From Melieria omissa (taxonomy: Eukaryota > Arthropoda > Insecta > Diptera > Ulidiidae), in NCBI GenBank assembly GCA_963971225.1, contig OZ020268.1:51572404-51636403 (forward strand): a stretch of DNA of 64,000 nt. Direction: 5' to 3'. A model generated the notes under the pieces. It was not told where the DNA came from and did no database searches. It saw only the letters and a list, made by a program, of their open reading frames with translations. This document shows positions 13,234-25,079 of the stretch, piece after piece. The translations under genes and the position numbers were made by a program. Positions within the stretch are counted from its first letter, which is position 1. Each line of letters starts with the position of its first letter.

Positions 13234-14067
13234 CTGGGCGTGTGTAGAGGCAAAATACGCGCAGCGATTTCGATTGTTTGTTTGAAAGCGTTTGATCGTT
13301 GTGTTCCGTGTGCGTGCCTGGTCGATTCGACCCAATTTACTCGACTGCTGCGCGTTTGCGCTCGGCTTGTCCAGTAAACCAGACGCGCGGCCACCAGCGG
13401 CCGTTAAAAAAAGTTGAATTTTATTATCTACGATTTGTGCTTCAGCGACACTGCTACCGTCTGCGCACTTGACTCTGATAAGATTTCCATATTTCCTACT
13501 CTTGTTTTGTTTTTGGTTACTGCACAGTCAAACCGTTTGAAGACATTGAGAAGAGAGGGGGCTTTGAACAGCCACTTGAAGTGTTTAGCGATTAGATTTA
13601 GCTGTCAATAATCCTTTTCCAGAGCATAAAAGCTGCAACTTGATCGGCAATGTGCAGCTAAAAAAAGTAGGTGTGACTGTTAGTGAAGAAGAAGAAGCTT
13701 AAACAGCAATTTGCCAACTCCTACTGTTTGATTGCTATTTTCAGTTTCATTATTTGCTGACAGTAAACATCTCAATTGATCCTTTGGCCACTTGAAATCA
13801 GCTCAAGGTACACAACAGCTTTTTAATTGCACCAAATTGACAACATGATTGTTTTTTAATGCAATTCAGGTTTCAATGCGGTTTGGGTTGTTTCAACATG
13901 CTTGCACCATGACCTCTTTGGTTCCATGTTATTGTAAACGACTCTCACCAACTGGTACTTAACTGGCCTTAAAAACCCATTACCCGGTAACAGGCTGACG
14001 CAGTGACGATTCGTTTTAAACCTGAATTGACTTCAGAGCTTAAAATTGCAAACATTGATTCGTTGTC

Positions 14068-14560
14068 TTAAGTGAATATCTTTCAATTTGTGCGGAACTC
14101 AAATGTCACGAGTCCAAGACATTCTAAATCGTTTTCAACTGTTGTGTGTAAAATATTCAACCTCTTTGCAAACTGTCGTACACCTGCATGACGATTCGAC
14201 TCAATTATGGCTTTGATTTCACTGTCATCAACTTTGATAGATCAAACAGAACGAACTTTCAAAGGTTCCGTGATCTCTGTCAGAATGTCCTGACTGCTTA
14301 ATGAATCTCTTTTAATTTGTACTAAACCCAAATGTCGAACTGCTTCACGGGTCCGAGACATGCTTAATCGTATTGAACTGCTGTGTGTAAAAAATTCAAC
14401 CTCTTTCCCATCTGTCGCACATTCTCATGAGTCATGACGATTCGACTCAACTATGGCTTTGATTTTGCTGTGTTTAACTTCGGTAAAGCAAACAGAACGT
14501 AGAAAGTTACACTTCCCGTGGTTGTGTGACCTCTGTTAGAATATCCTGACTGCTTAACAC
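14068..14560. repeat. Two-copy tandem duplication, unit about 250 bp
   Basis: The stretch starting at the 'cttaagtgaatatc' region and the one starting at 'cttaatgaatctc' are clearly similar along their length. Shared words include TTTCAATTTGT/TTTTAATTTGT, TGTGTGTAAAA, TTCAACCTCTTT, ATGACGATTCGACTCAA and TATGGCTTTGATTT. Divergence is moderate and there are no open frames. Confidence 0.7.
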
Positions 14561-14817
14561 ATTAGTGTATACATTTTCCGCTGCTTCATATGGTACACAA
14601 ATCCAGCAGCCTTTAGGACCTTGAGCCCATTAAATCTTGTCGAGCAAAGAGCTGCTTGGGTTCCATTCTGCAACTTGAAGACGATAGTAATGTTGATGAA
14701 TAGTGGGTTTTCAAACAAAATTTCATAAATAAAGCCTGGTTGTCATTGTGTCATCTTCAGTAATAACATAAGTTATCCCAAAGGCAAACTTTCATTGCCT
14801 TATATTCACTGAGAATT

Positions 14818-15075
14818 TAGGTTAGATTAGGAAGGGAAGAGTGTGTGCCGCAGGACCGCACTTCCACTCGGAGGCCAAAATGTCCCATTGTGAATCTCTT
14901 CTTATGGTTTTCTGGAGCTAACCAACTGTCTCAGTCAGGGGAAAAACAATGAAGGAGAGCAGATTCGAGATTTCAACTTTCACCGCGCAAGCCAGGTCTG
15001 TCAGGAATCTTGACACCAAGGTGCGGAGTCGGCGTTCCTGCAAAGCCGAGCAGTGGCACAGGAAGTGTGTTGTAT
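14818..15075 (-). mobile_element. LINE 3'-end fragment (non-LTR, RNase H / zinc-knuckle end)
   Basis: Read on the minus strand, the sequence gives a CHCSALQERRLRTL-like peptide. This matches the 'H..C.a...RR...LG' end of the C-terminal region of I/R1/LOA-group retrotransposons and resembles the better preserved copies at 21090-21536 and 60013-60963. The frame is degraded. Boundaries are approximate. Confidence 0.5.
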
Positions 15076-17099
15076 CGTTTCTCCTTCTTCTTCATCTCCA
15101 AACATACTTAACATACAAAACATAGATACTTAAATGTTCTCTATCTTCTATGCCTCAGTTTTCCAACAGTTAATTCGGCAATAGCTCTTCTCTTCACAGT
15201 TTTGTTTAATCCACGTCCACTACGAACTCTTGTCATTATATGGATTTGACTTACTAATTCCCTTTTACATTGTTTATCCTTTTTTATGTGACTGAATTCT
15301 TTTTCTTTACAAATTTATTGACCAATTTCGTTGTGAACACTTTTGCGCTTTTAATCACCGTACGTTGTTCACAAATTCTCTCTTGGAAACTTTTTCTCTC
15401 AACCTTTGCATCCTTTCAGTGTTCCTGCAAGCTAAATTTTACTTATTAAAAAGAAACATTATCTATAAATCTTAAAAAACTTACCATAAACACTTTTGCA
15501 CCAAATCCAAAGAAAACCGAAAATGAAACTTCAACAAGGATACTCGGCGCATTTCTTCTTGTCTCTTCTTTGAAAGCAAAACTTTAACAAACAACCATCA
15601 AGGATACTCGGCGCATTTCTTCTTCTTTTCCTTAAAAGCTGAAAGGCAAAGAAAATTTAAATTAATGCAATTTGCAAAATTCTTTGGCAACAACAAAAAA
15701 ACCCAAGGCATCCCTTTTGACAAATCCTGCTGTCTACTGGTAGCGCAAAAACGGACACGCCTTCTAGTTGTGCGGCTCGCTTGTCAGCACCAGCCTGCAG
15801 CAAAGCTATTAACACGCACCGATAAGCATTATGAAGTGTTATGAGGAACTTATTAATTGGCAGAATAACGTTCGAGTGAGTGTGAAAAAGGCATTGGTGT
15901 CGAAAGAAATGACAAAGGGCGGGTGTGCGGGTGCGCTGATAAAGAAATGGGGGAGTGAGTTTGTTCGAGTCGCTCAGGAAGTGCGATAAGCAGTGCGGTG
16001 AAGGATTAAGCGATAAATGGTGTGGCAATTGTTAGACAAATGGGTTGAGAAAGAGGAAGAGAACGAAGGTTGCTGTATTCCTAAGCGTTTATTTGAAAAT
16101 AAGAAATTCACTGATTAATAAAAAATTCATTGATTACGAAATTCAATGGTCATCATTTCATTAATACCATAAATTCAAATAATTTTAAGTACCCATTCTT
16201 TTCAATACAAAAAATATATAAAAATCATTAATATGTTCCAATTATACTAACAAATATATAGTTATGTAAAAAAATATATACATAAAATATATAAAATTTC
16301 AAAAACCTATATACCATATATACACTTTGTCAGTCGTCGTCACATTTGTTTACCCATCACTCATAACTATGCGTCCACAGAAATGTATCCCTCAAAACAC
16401 CGATAAGGCATCACTTTCCTCTAATTTCGGTCAACGACACGTGTTCCTGCTGACAATGTCAATGGGCACGTGGCCACACCTACTTTTTTATTACCTTTCC
16501 TTACCACACCACACACACACACATTTAAAACGGCTAAAAATGTGCAACGTTGCGATAAAACTGATAAAAGTGCACAAGAAACACTGCACTTTAGTTGCTA
16601 ATTCGATTTTTATTCAATTTTTTTTAAATGTGTTTGTGTGTGTTTTTTTATTAATCCGCTTAGTGGCACAATTACGTGGCATGCGGCCAAAGTCAAACGG
16701 GTGTCAACACACAAACAGGAGACGTGTGCTCAGCGCGCAAAGGCGTTGCTCACGGCCTGTGATGCGGATTAGGCTGGGATTCCCAGGATGCACTAATACT
16801 GAAACACACACACACACATGATGAACGTTGCAAGGTGAAGGTGGCAGTTTCTGAGGGTTGTTGAAGATGCGGTGTGACAAATCGTTCGAGTGGCTATGAA
16901 TCTCTGATGAGCAAATCTGGTTGGATGGGGGAAATTATTAGCGACATGATAGAGTGTTACTATTAATTGAAAGTTAAGTGGGGTTGTCAGGAAGAAATCA
17001 GCAGTAAAAAAAGTTTTGTGAATACAATAATTGAAATCGTGAGACATATATGACGTATCACGAGACATATTTACTTCACTTGCTTGAATTTGTTAAGTA

Positions 17100-18430
17100 A
17101 TTGGTTGTGTAGGTTGTGAAAGTAACCGGGTTTAATGACCTTGGATTCAAAAAATTTGAAAGAAAATTATAAAATTAATGCTTTGAAACAACTAAGTAGT
17201 CGAGTATAGCAATTTGCTGAGACATTCGTCTTATAAATAATCGAAGTAATCGGTTTTAGTGGAAGTTTGAGTTTTCAGATTTAAAAATTTACAAGAAAAT
17301 AATTAATTGTTAAGTAATGAAAGATTTTAAATGGCTAATTCGTTTAGAATAAACATCTGCTGAGTAATGGGTACTGTAAGCTGTAAAATAACCTGTTTTA
17401 TTGGCATTTCAAGTCTTTGAATTTAAAAAATTTGAAAAATTATAAAATTGATGCTTTAAAACTACTGAATAGTCTAGTATAGCAATTTTATGTGTAATTG
17501 GACATATAAATAATCAAAGTAATCGGTTTTCATGGAGTGCTCAGGCTTAAAAATTTAGAAGAAAATTACTAATTTTTAAGCACTAAAAGCTTTTCAATGG
17601 CTAATTATTTTAGTATACAAATTTTCTGAGTAACTGGTTCGTTAAAGTAACCGGTTTTAATGCTATTTAAAGTTTTTTAGAATATCAGTGCAAAATCTTG
17701 CTCGGTAAGGGGTTCTGTAAGTTGTGAAAGGAACTGGTTGTATTCGCATTGGGAGTTTTGAATTTGAAATATTTGTAATCAAATGATAAAATGTAAGGTA
17801 ATGAATGCTTTCAAACTGCTCAGTAATCGAGTGCAGTAATTTTCCGAGTAATGGGATCTGTAAATTGTTAAAGTAATCGGGTTTTTTTTGGTAAATTGAG
17901 GTATTCAAAGTTTCAAAGTAGCTTGAAATTGATCAAATATTAAGTAATGTAGGCTTTCGAACTGCTAAGTATTTTAGTGCAACAATCTGCTTAGTAATCG
18001 GTTCTGTAAATCGTTACAGTGACTGGTTTTATTGGCGTTTAAGGTCTTTATATTTTCAAATTAATATGATTTCTTGCCAAATATTGAGCAGTGTATGATT
18101 TCTACTCGCTAAGTAATCAGTAATCAGTTCTGTAAATTGTAAAGTAATCGTTTTTTTTTGATAGCTCGAAAATACAAATTCAAAATTGACCAAAAAAATG
18201 TAACAAATGTTAAGTAATAAATAATTTTTACTTGCTGAGTAAATGACTGAAAAAGTACTGAGTAATCGGTTCTACATATTGTCTAAGTTATAAATTTAAT
18301 TGGTGTGTTGGTGACCTTTACTATTAGCAATTGGTGAGACAATTTGAAAATGTCAAGTAAGGAATTCTCTTGCTGAGCAATCAAGTTTAACTGCTGAATA
18401 ATCGGTTCAACTTATCAGTAAAAAAATCAA
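17100..18430. repeat. Degenerate satellite, unit about 125-145 bp, about 9-10 copies
   Basis: The phrase AAGTAATCGGTTTT (with variants AACCGG, ACTGG) recurs near 17121, 17246, 17390, 17516, 17645, 17730, 17870, 18015 and 18140. Between occurrences are similar AT-rich spacers containing 'gctgagtaat' and 'ctgtaaattgtt'. Identity between units looks low to moderate. No coding content. Confidence 0.75.
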
Positions 18431-18815
18431 TTCCATTGCATTAAATGTTTTCTACATCCGATTTCTAACAGTGACTCCTTTGTGTCGACTACTTCTACTC
18501 GTTTTTATACAACACTAACGCCACTAACTACCACAACCGTACAGTCAACGCTCACGTAAAGCCGTTAAGGGTAGTTTTGGTGGATTGCACGAACGTCACG
18601 GCAAGAAAATCTACACTCATGCAAGCTCCGCCCCTCAAAGGGTGTGTTCTCATATGATAGCCAAATGAAGGATATGGAATTCCAGCCAAAATATACACAC
18701 ACAAAACGGCTTCATTTGAAAATCACACTTCAAAACGAAAGCATCACATGCAGCCACTGTCCGAAAGTGACTAGTAATAAGTAAAAAGTTGTCAATTTCC
18801 TTACAAGTAACTCAA

Positions 18816-21800
18816 ATGGCCTGGGTGTCCACTGGCGAGCCGGACGACCGCAGCTCCACGTCCTCGGTTAATAGCGCCACCGCGGACACCAACCACAACG
18901 GCAACACCACGCTCTGCAAGAGGGAGAATGCCTCTCCAAACGGTGGCTCCATATTGGCAGCAACATCGGCGTCTGGCATTGCAACACCGTCGGCATCCAC
19001 TTGCTTACGCGTCTGTCCACTGAATGGTAATCCACCGGCGCTGGTGCGTTTGTCCAGCGCTACTGCAACGCAGGGCTATTTGCATCCCAAAACCGAGTCC
19101 ATCTCGGATGGTGATCTATCGGATTTCTCGCTAAATGATACGGAGGAGGACGAAGAGGAATTTCGCAATTGCATTCTACTCAATGGCGACGGTGAGTTCA
19201 AGGAGTTTGATGAAAATGTCAGTAATAAGTGTGTATGGAATGGACAATAAAAGACCGAGCTGAGGAAATTGTAATAAAAAAACCTGTAATTAGGTTTGAG
19301 GCGGTCTGGCGAATGCAGAAATCAGACAACTAAACCGTCAGAGCACAAGTTGCTAAATTTGAATAGTTATTTGGTTGTTATATAAAAAAATCGGTGGAAA
19401 ACCAAAGTGAAAACCTGTACTGGAGAATTTTTTATTCATCTTTTAACTCTCAAAATGCGTTGCGCTACTTGAGCAAAAGTCCTCAACAGCCAAATGGTTT
19501 TACTCAGTGTTGGTTTGGACCCCCAAAAACAACACAAAAATTGCTCGTACAAATATTGTTTCAAATGTTTTTCGGCTATAAAGTTGACCGGAAACACCCC
19601 CCTCCCAAATGAAATCATGTGTGCGCCCCTGGTTTTACGAATCTATTCAGCTGGTCATAAGATTCAATTACCGAATCTAGATCAGCTTTAACCGATAATT
19701 TTGGATTGTGTGCTCCTTCTTTGCACTTTTTTGTTGCATAATTTATTTTTCTTTCTCCTTAACTTTTGCTAGAGCTGCTTGAACCAGGACCCCGATAGAC
19801 TTTACTCGCCTTTTTAAATAGCTGATCGTATGAAATCGGTGTATACTTCTTATTCTTTTTCAATAATTTTTCCAGGTATTCAATGTCCAATCATTGATAG
19901 GACATTTTAATCATTCACATCCGTCTTCTTAGGACTTCTACTCATTTACATCAATCGTTGAAAGGATTTCTTGGTTATTCGCATCAATCGTTGAGGGGAC
20001 TTTTTAGGTATTTAGATCAATCATTGATAGGGCTGCTTAGTCATTCACATCAGTCATTGATCATTTATTATTCACATAAATTGTTCTTAGGACTTCTTAA
20101 TCAAACGTTGATATGACTTCTTAGTTATTCACATCAATCATTGATACAACATCTTACTTGTTCACATCAACCGTTGATCTATATAGTTAGTCACATCAAT
20201 CATTGATAAGACTTCTTAGTTAATCGCATCAACTGTTGATAGAACTTCTTAGTTAGTCACATCAATCATTAATAGGACTTCTTAGTTAATCGCATCAACT
20301 GTTGATAGAACTTCTTAGTTAGTCACATCAATCATTAATAGGACTTCTCAGTTAGTCACATCAATCATTAAAAGGACTTCTTTTTGTTCACATCAATCGA
20401 TGATAGAACTTCTTATTTAGTCACATCAATCATTGATTCTCAGTTATTCACATCAATCATTGATAGGACTTCTGAGTTAATCGCATCAATCATTAATAGG
20501 ACTTCTTTTTATTCACATCAATCGTTGATAGGACTTCTTAGTTAGTCACATCTATCATTGACATTACTTCTTAGCTACACATCAATCATTGATAAGACTT
20601 CATTACATCAATCATTGATCATTAGTTATTCGCATCAATTGTTGATAGAACTTCTTAGTTTTTTGCATCAATCATTGATCTTGTATTAATATGAACTGCT
20701 TCTTAGATCTAAGTGGGACTTCTTTTGGAAACATTGTTCTCCAACGAGGCTTTATTCTAATAATAAGTCCATGTCTTAAGCTAACCTAACCTATACTATG
20801 GCTCTTATAGTAATATCTGCTTCAATTCCAGTCCATCTATTAGATCCAAGTTCGCCTAGTTAAATTCAAGCCCATCTCCTAAGATGACCTAACCTATCCA
20901 TATCTCGAGGGCTTATGATGTTGAATGTGATTACAAGGTACAGAATGAACTTCCAGACAACTCTAGATATTTATACATATTGGTATATATAATTAATATA
21001 GATTGCTCGGGTAGTTCAACATAGGTTAGGTAGTACTGGCTGGCCCGCAGGCCACACATAGACCCTATTGGGTCCAGATGGAGGTTTATTTATAAGGTAT
21101 AGTAGTGATCCGTTAGAAGGTGTACCCTTCTAGTGAAGCCCCACAGAGATTTGATGCCTCGCTCCGAAGCTTGGTCAAGACCTGTAAGGATTAGCGCTCC
21201 TAAATGTGTTAATCTCGTTCTAACGATTGCCGAACAGAAGCACACTATGTGTTCCAGCGTCTCACGAACGTCCTGCTCTTTGCATAGCCTGCATCTGTCC
21301 TTATTCGTAAGACCCATCCTTTGTGCATGGGCTGCCAGCAGAAAGTGGCCGGTAAGCACGCCAACTAGGGCCTTGCATTCCTTCCTAGATAGCGATAGTA
21401 GAAAACTAGTATTTCTTGCGTGGTATGACTGTATCATGGTTTTGGCAGTAGCACAGGCGTTCGTGTTCCTCCACCTGGCCTTTGCCTTTTTAGCCATGCA
21501 TTCGTTTAAATTGTTATAATACGTCTGTAGTGGCATCAGTACATTGCTGATCAGCTCATTTGGTAGAGTGACGCCGTTCTTCGCAATACCATCACTGCTT
21601 CATTCCCCTCGATGCCTTTATGCACGGGTACCCAGTAGATGTGTAGCCTGCGACTCGCAGCTAACCTTTCTATGTCTTCCCGGCCTTAGAAAGGTTTCCA
21701 AATTGCCTCGTGGCTCTCAGCCTACCGGCGGATCTGGCCGCCGAACATTCGACAAAGCGGTCGATGGGCGGCAGATTTAGTAGAGAGTTAAGCGCTGCCG

Positions 21801-23485
21801 TTGGAGTAGTTCTTAGCGCACCCAGTTGTGGATTACTTTCAGAGTTGATGTCATGAGGTCACTGAGAGTCGAGAGACATGACCCGTTTACAACTATGGCT
21901 ATGTCGTCAGCTTATGCCACTAGCTTGGATGCTTTTACCTCAAAACGCTTCAGTATCTTATTAACCACTAATACCCAGAGCAACGGAGTGAGTACACCAC
22001 CCTGTGGTGTCCCCCTACACACCTCTTTTAGTGTCACTGCACCGTTCCATTCATCCCTTATCTTTCTACAGCTCAACAGGCATTGTATCCACCGATAAGT
22101 AGCCGCCCCAGTATCTATATTACCAATGCTGTCTAGGATAGCCTCGGTTGTTACGTTGTTGAAGGCTCCAGCTATATCAATCCTATCACCCCTAGGGCGT
22201 ATTCTTTGAATTCCAGAGCCTTCTCAATATTATATATCAGCGAGTGAAGCGCAGTTTCAGTTGACTTGCCTTTGGTATAGGCGTGTTTCGAGTCGGAGAG
22301 ATCTATAGGATTTTGACTATCCCTTTTATGCGTCTCCAAGATTTTTTCCAGTGTCTTCAGGAGGAATGAGGACTGACAGACTGATGGGCCTGAAGTCCTT
22401 CGGGTAGAGGTTGCTGCTTTTCCCTGCCTTCGATATAAAGACAACTCTCGCCACCCTCCAGGCATCCGGCACATAGCCCAATCTTATAGTTCAACATAAC
22501 CTATGAATAATTATGGCAAGCTTAATCCTTAGCAACAACAACTATTTACAAAATTGTTTCCTCTACAAACGTCCTAAATCAATGCTTTTCTCCTTACTGT
22601 ACTCTATTTTCAGGCAGTCGCTCGCACTCCACATCGCCGCGCAACATTCTACAGCCGCCGCGACAAAATAGCAACTCGCCACCAAATACCAACCATGTGC
22701 TCAAAAATGGCCAAGTTGTGGGCGGTGTGCGCAAAGTCTTCACCAACACACGCGAACGCTGGCGTCAGCAGAATGTGTCCGGCGCCTTTGCCGAGCTGCG
22801 CAAACTGGTGCCCACACATCCGCCGGATAAGAAGCTCTCCAAGAACGAAATTCTACGCATGGCCATCAAATACATCAAATTGCTGACTGGTGTTTTGGAA
22901 TGGCAAAAGCAGCAGGAGGAGCTGCAGCGGCAGCACACCGACGGCAACGAGAACGAGCTGAACAACAACGACAAACGCATGCTGAATGGTCATCATGACA
23001 CGCCAACAACCATAACCTCAACTACGATACAAACACCCACAACAACCATAACAACAACAGCAGCAATTAATAATTCGAGTGCACCAAATGGCAGCCGCCA
23101 GTCGGCGTTGAAATATTTTCAGGTGAAATGCGAACGCCAACAGGCGCCTGTGGAGAGCAATCAGCGTAGCAACAATTTGTTGATGATTGCAACGGCACCG
23201 CTGGCCATGAGGCCCATCAAAATGGAGCGTCTGGAAGCGAGCGAGTTGGAGTTGGGAACAAATGGCAATGGAGTTGGTGGTGTGGCTGCTGTTCAGACGC
23301 TCGCGGCGCAGTCGCAGAGTTTGCGTGGCTCTGTGGTGCTGGACGGGCGCTCGGCTGCGCGTTGCAGCAGCTTTGGAGCGAAAGCAAATAAACGCAAGTC
23401 GACTGGAAATGGCAAAGCTGGCATTGAAGCGACAACCGAAGCTGGCAAACGAAAGAAGGAAAATAGCAACGGAGTGCATACTTAA
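18816..23485 (+). CDS. HLH3B: TAL1/SCL-type bHLH transcription factor, HLH3B-like
   Basis: Two exons: 18816-19191 (donor G|GTGAGT) and 22614-23485 (acceptor TATTTTCAG), joined in phase 1; total 1248 nt, 415 aa. The N-terminus is Ser/Thr/Asn-rich with an acidic patch ([10 protein letters not shown]). Exon 2 carries a complete bHLH at about residues 165-222: basic region [16 protein letters not shown], helix 1 [21 protein letters not shown], helix 2 [13 protein letters not shown]. '[11 protein letters not shown]' and '[16 protein letters not shown]' are hallmarks of the TAL1/LYL1/HLH3B class, class II bHLH factors that pair with E proteins to bind E-boxes; fly HLH3B is the single orthologue. 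The C-terminal part is low-complexity (Thr-rich, Gln/Glu) with basic clusters. The 3.4 kb intron holds an array and a LINE insertion. The first ATG (CTCAAATGG) is chosen; earlier frame codons are non-ATG. Confidence 0.93.
19860..20690. repeat. Tandem array, unit about 33-38 bp, about 20+ copies
   Basis: The unit is roughly 'CACATCAATCATTGATAGGACTTCTTAGTTATT', with variants CGTTGAT, GCATCAA and TAGTCAC, repeated almost continuously. Each unit contains the short palindrome-like ATCAATCATTGAT. It sits inside the intron of the bHLH gene. Confidence 0.85.
21024..22486 (-). mobile_element. 5'-truncated LINE (I/R1/LOA-group) with 12-bp target duplication
   Basis: Minus-strand insertion bounded by identical 12-bp sequences TAGTTCAACATA at 21012-21023 and 22487-22498. 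Fragments of reverse transcriptase appear at 22172-22474 ('[16 protein letters not shown]') and onward, including a [15 protein letters not shown] region. The catalytic YADD is destroyed: the Tyr codon reads TAA before GCTGACGAC (about 21915). A C-terminal region with [19 protein letters not shown] lies at 21090-21536. The 3' end carries a short TAGGTTAGGTAG tail. The copy is dead. It lies antisense to the host bHLH gene inside its intron. Confidence 0.88.
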
Positions 23486-24037
23486 TGTATAAATATTTCT
23501 ATGTAAAATACATTTGACTTATAAAAATTGTTCTCTCAATGTGAATGACTTTGAAAATAGATTTAAATTGAATTTTGTTAAAACGTGTCGACTTTCCAAA
23601 ACTTTATATCCCTGCTTCAGATTAATTGCCCTCTCTTTGCTTCGATTGCTGCGAACTTTAATATGAAAGTAACTAAAATTTAGTGAAATTTGCAAAGTGG
23701 TTTTGATAACACTGACAGCAAAATTGCTTTTCTGGTTTTGACATCAGTTCTAGGGTAATTAGAGACCGCTGATTTCGAATCCGCAAACTGTTTTTAAAAC
23801 TTAGTTTCCGTTTTCGCAAAAGATGAGCGTGTCATTTTTTCGGGTTTTGCCTGACTTTCTTCACGTTTGGGATTGTAATTTCTAAACCAATAAACCGGTT
23901 GACATGATTTTGACTTTGTGGAATTTACAGCACCTCACGGCTTCATTTCCAATGTAGTTTATTTTTATAAGTTTTACATTTCCGCGGTAATTGGACCTCA
24001 AAGTCGGAAAATATGGAATTTCAAGGCGTTTTCTTAA

Positions 24038-24278
24038 CCGTAGATCGAGCTTCAAAAAATTTCAGTAATCCTATGCTATGTATACAAAGGAGAAATTTAT
24101 AAACTTTTCAATTTTCTCAAGACCTCTTTCTTACAAAAGTGTGAAAGCTGGTTTTAAACAAGTATAATCCCAACACAAACAAAGTCACAAGAATGGTTCA
24201 ATTCATTATATCCTGAAAAAAGTTATAATAAAACAAAAAACCAAATGTATCATTTTTGATACAAAGCTCGATCTACGG
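24038..24278. mobile_element. TTAA-flanked MITE (piggyBac-like), 241 bp
   Basis: Perfect 15-bp terminal inverted repeats CCGTAGATCGAGCTT at each end, flanked on both sides by TTAA (24034-24037 and 24279-24282). TTAA duplication is the piggyBac signature. There is no open frame, so it is non-autonomous. Confidence 0.82.
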
Positions 24279-25079
24279 TTAAATGATAAAAAACATGCAC
24301 CTTTTTCGTAAATAAACTATCGAGTTATGTATAACAAGAAAGCGGAAACATCAAGTAATACAACACAGCCATATTATTTGGTGTGATTCCCATTCTCATC
24401 GAAATAATTGCAAAAATTTACCATAGTCATTTTCATCATTTTTCATACTTTTTCCTTAAAAAATTAGGGGCTTGTTCTGTTGTCTGCAAGTGTTTTAAAA
24501 CAAATAAAAAAATGTATTAATACCGTTATTAAAGTGTTTCAATACAACCAAAAGCTGCTACATCGAACTGTCTAAATGCACTTTCACGAGCGCCATCTAT
24601 GGTAAATAACACCGGTAGCACTTGTCTTCAAAGCCGTTTAAATTGCATGGTAGATGGCGCACTAACTACTAAAAGTTGAATGCTTCAGAGCGTCATAAAG
24701 CTTTTAGCACAACAGTGATGGACTAATTTATTAGAACCACATTTCGGAAACTTTTAGCTAAGTTTGGTTGGTCACTTTTCGTAGCTGTTACAGAGAATGT
24801 GATATGAAATAAATAGGGATCGGAATTATATGCAAGTGCATATTTTTTTGGAGCTTCCGATTTGAACGGGACCAAGACAGAAACTATTTTTATTGAAAAA
24901 TATAAGAACTGCACTGCATATTTGCATATGTTGGCATATTTTTGCATATAAATCCGATACCTAGAAATAAATGACAAATGCGATCAATTTGGGATTATAG
25001 AATCGGTTGGCCGTTTCCTTATTATATTTCAATCCATTGTGAATATGAAAAAATACATACAATTCTTTGAGACTATATT

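Larger units (their letters stand above)
13234..18815. other. Non-coding region between the DUF7064-like gene and the bHLH gene
   Basis: No convincing gene. It contains a two-copy duplication (14068-14560), a LINE 3' fragment (14818-15075), a small duplication of about 23 bp containing GGATACTCGGCGC at about 15538 and 15601, CA-rich stretches near 16500 and 16803, and a large degenerate array at 17100-18430. Part of 18430-18815 is probably the promoter and 5' UTR of the bHLH gene. The sequence TTCCTTACAAG just before its ATG could be a splice acceptor. Confidence 0.5.

Noticed and set aside
15657..16028. 123-codon minus-strand frame
   Set aside because: Starts and ends without splice or start context, Ser/His/Pro-rich, low-complexity; no homology recognised.
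16327..16821. 164-codon plus-strand frame
   Set aside because: Spans CA microsatellites and AT-rich DNA; composition not coding-like.
19394..19691. Three overlapping short frames in the bHLH intron
   Set aside because: No domain; non-ATG starts; intronic DNA.
19860..20690. CRISPR-like array
   Set aside because: Repeats are contiguous without unique spacers and the genome is eukaryotic; it is a tandem satellite.
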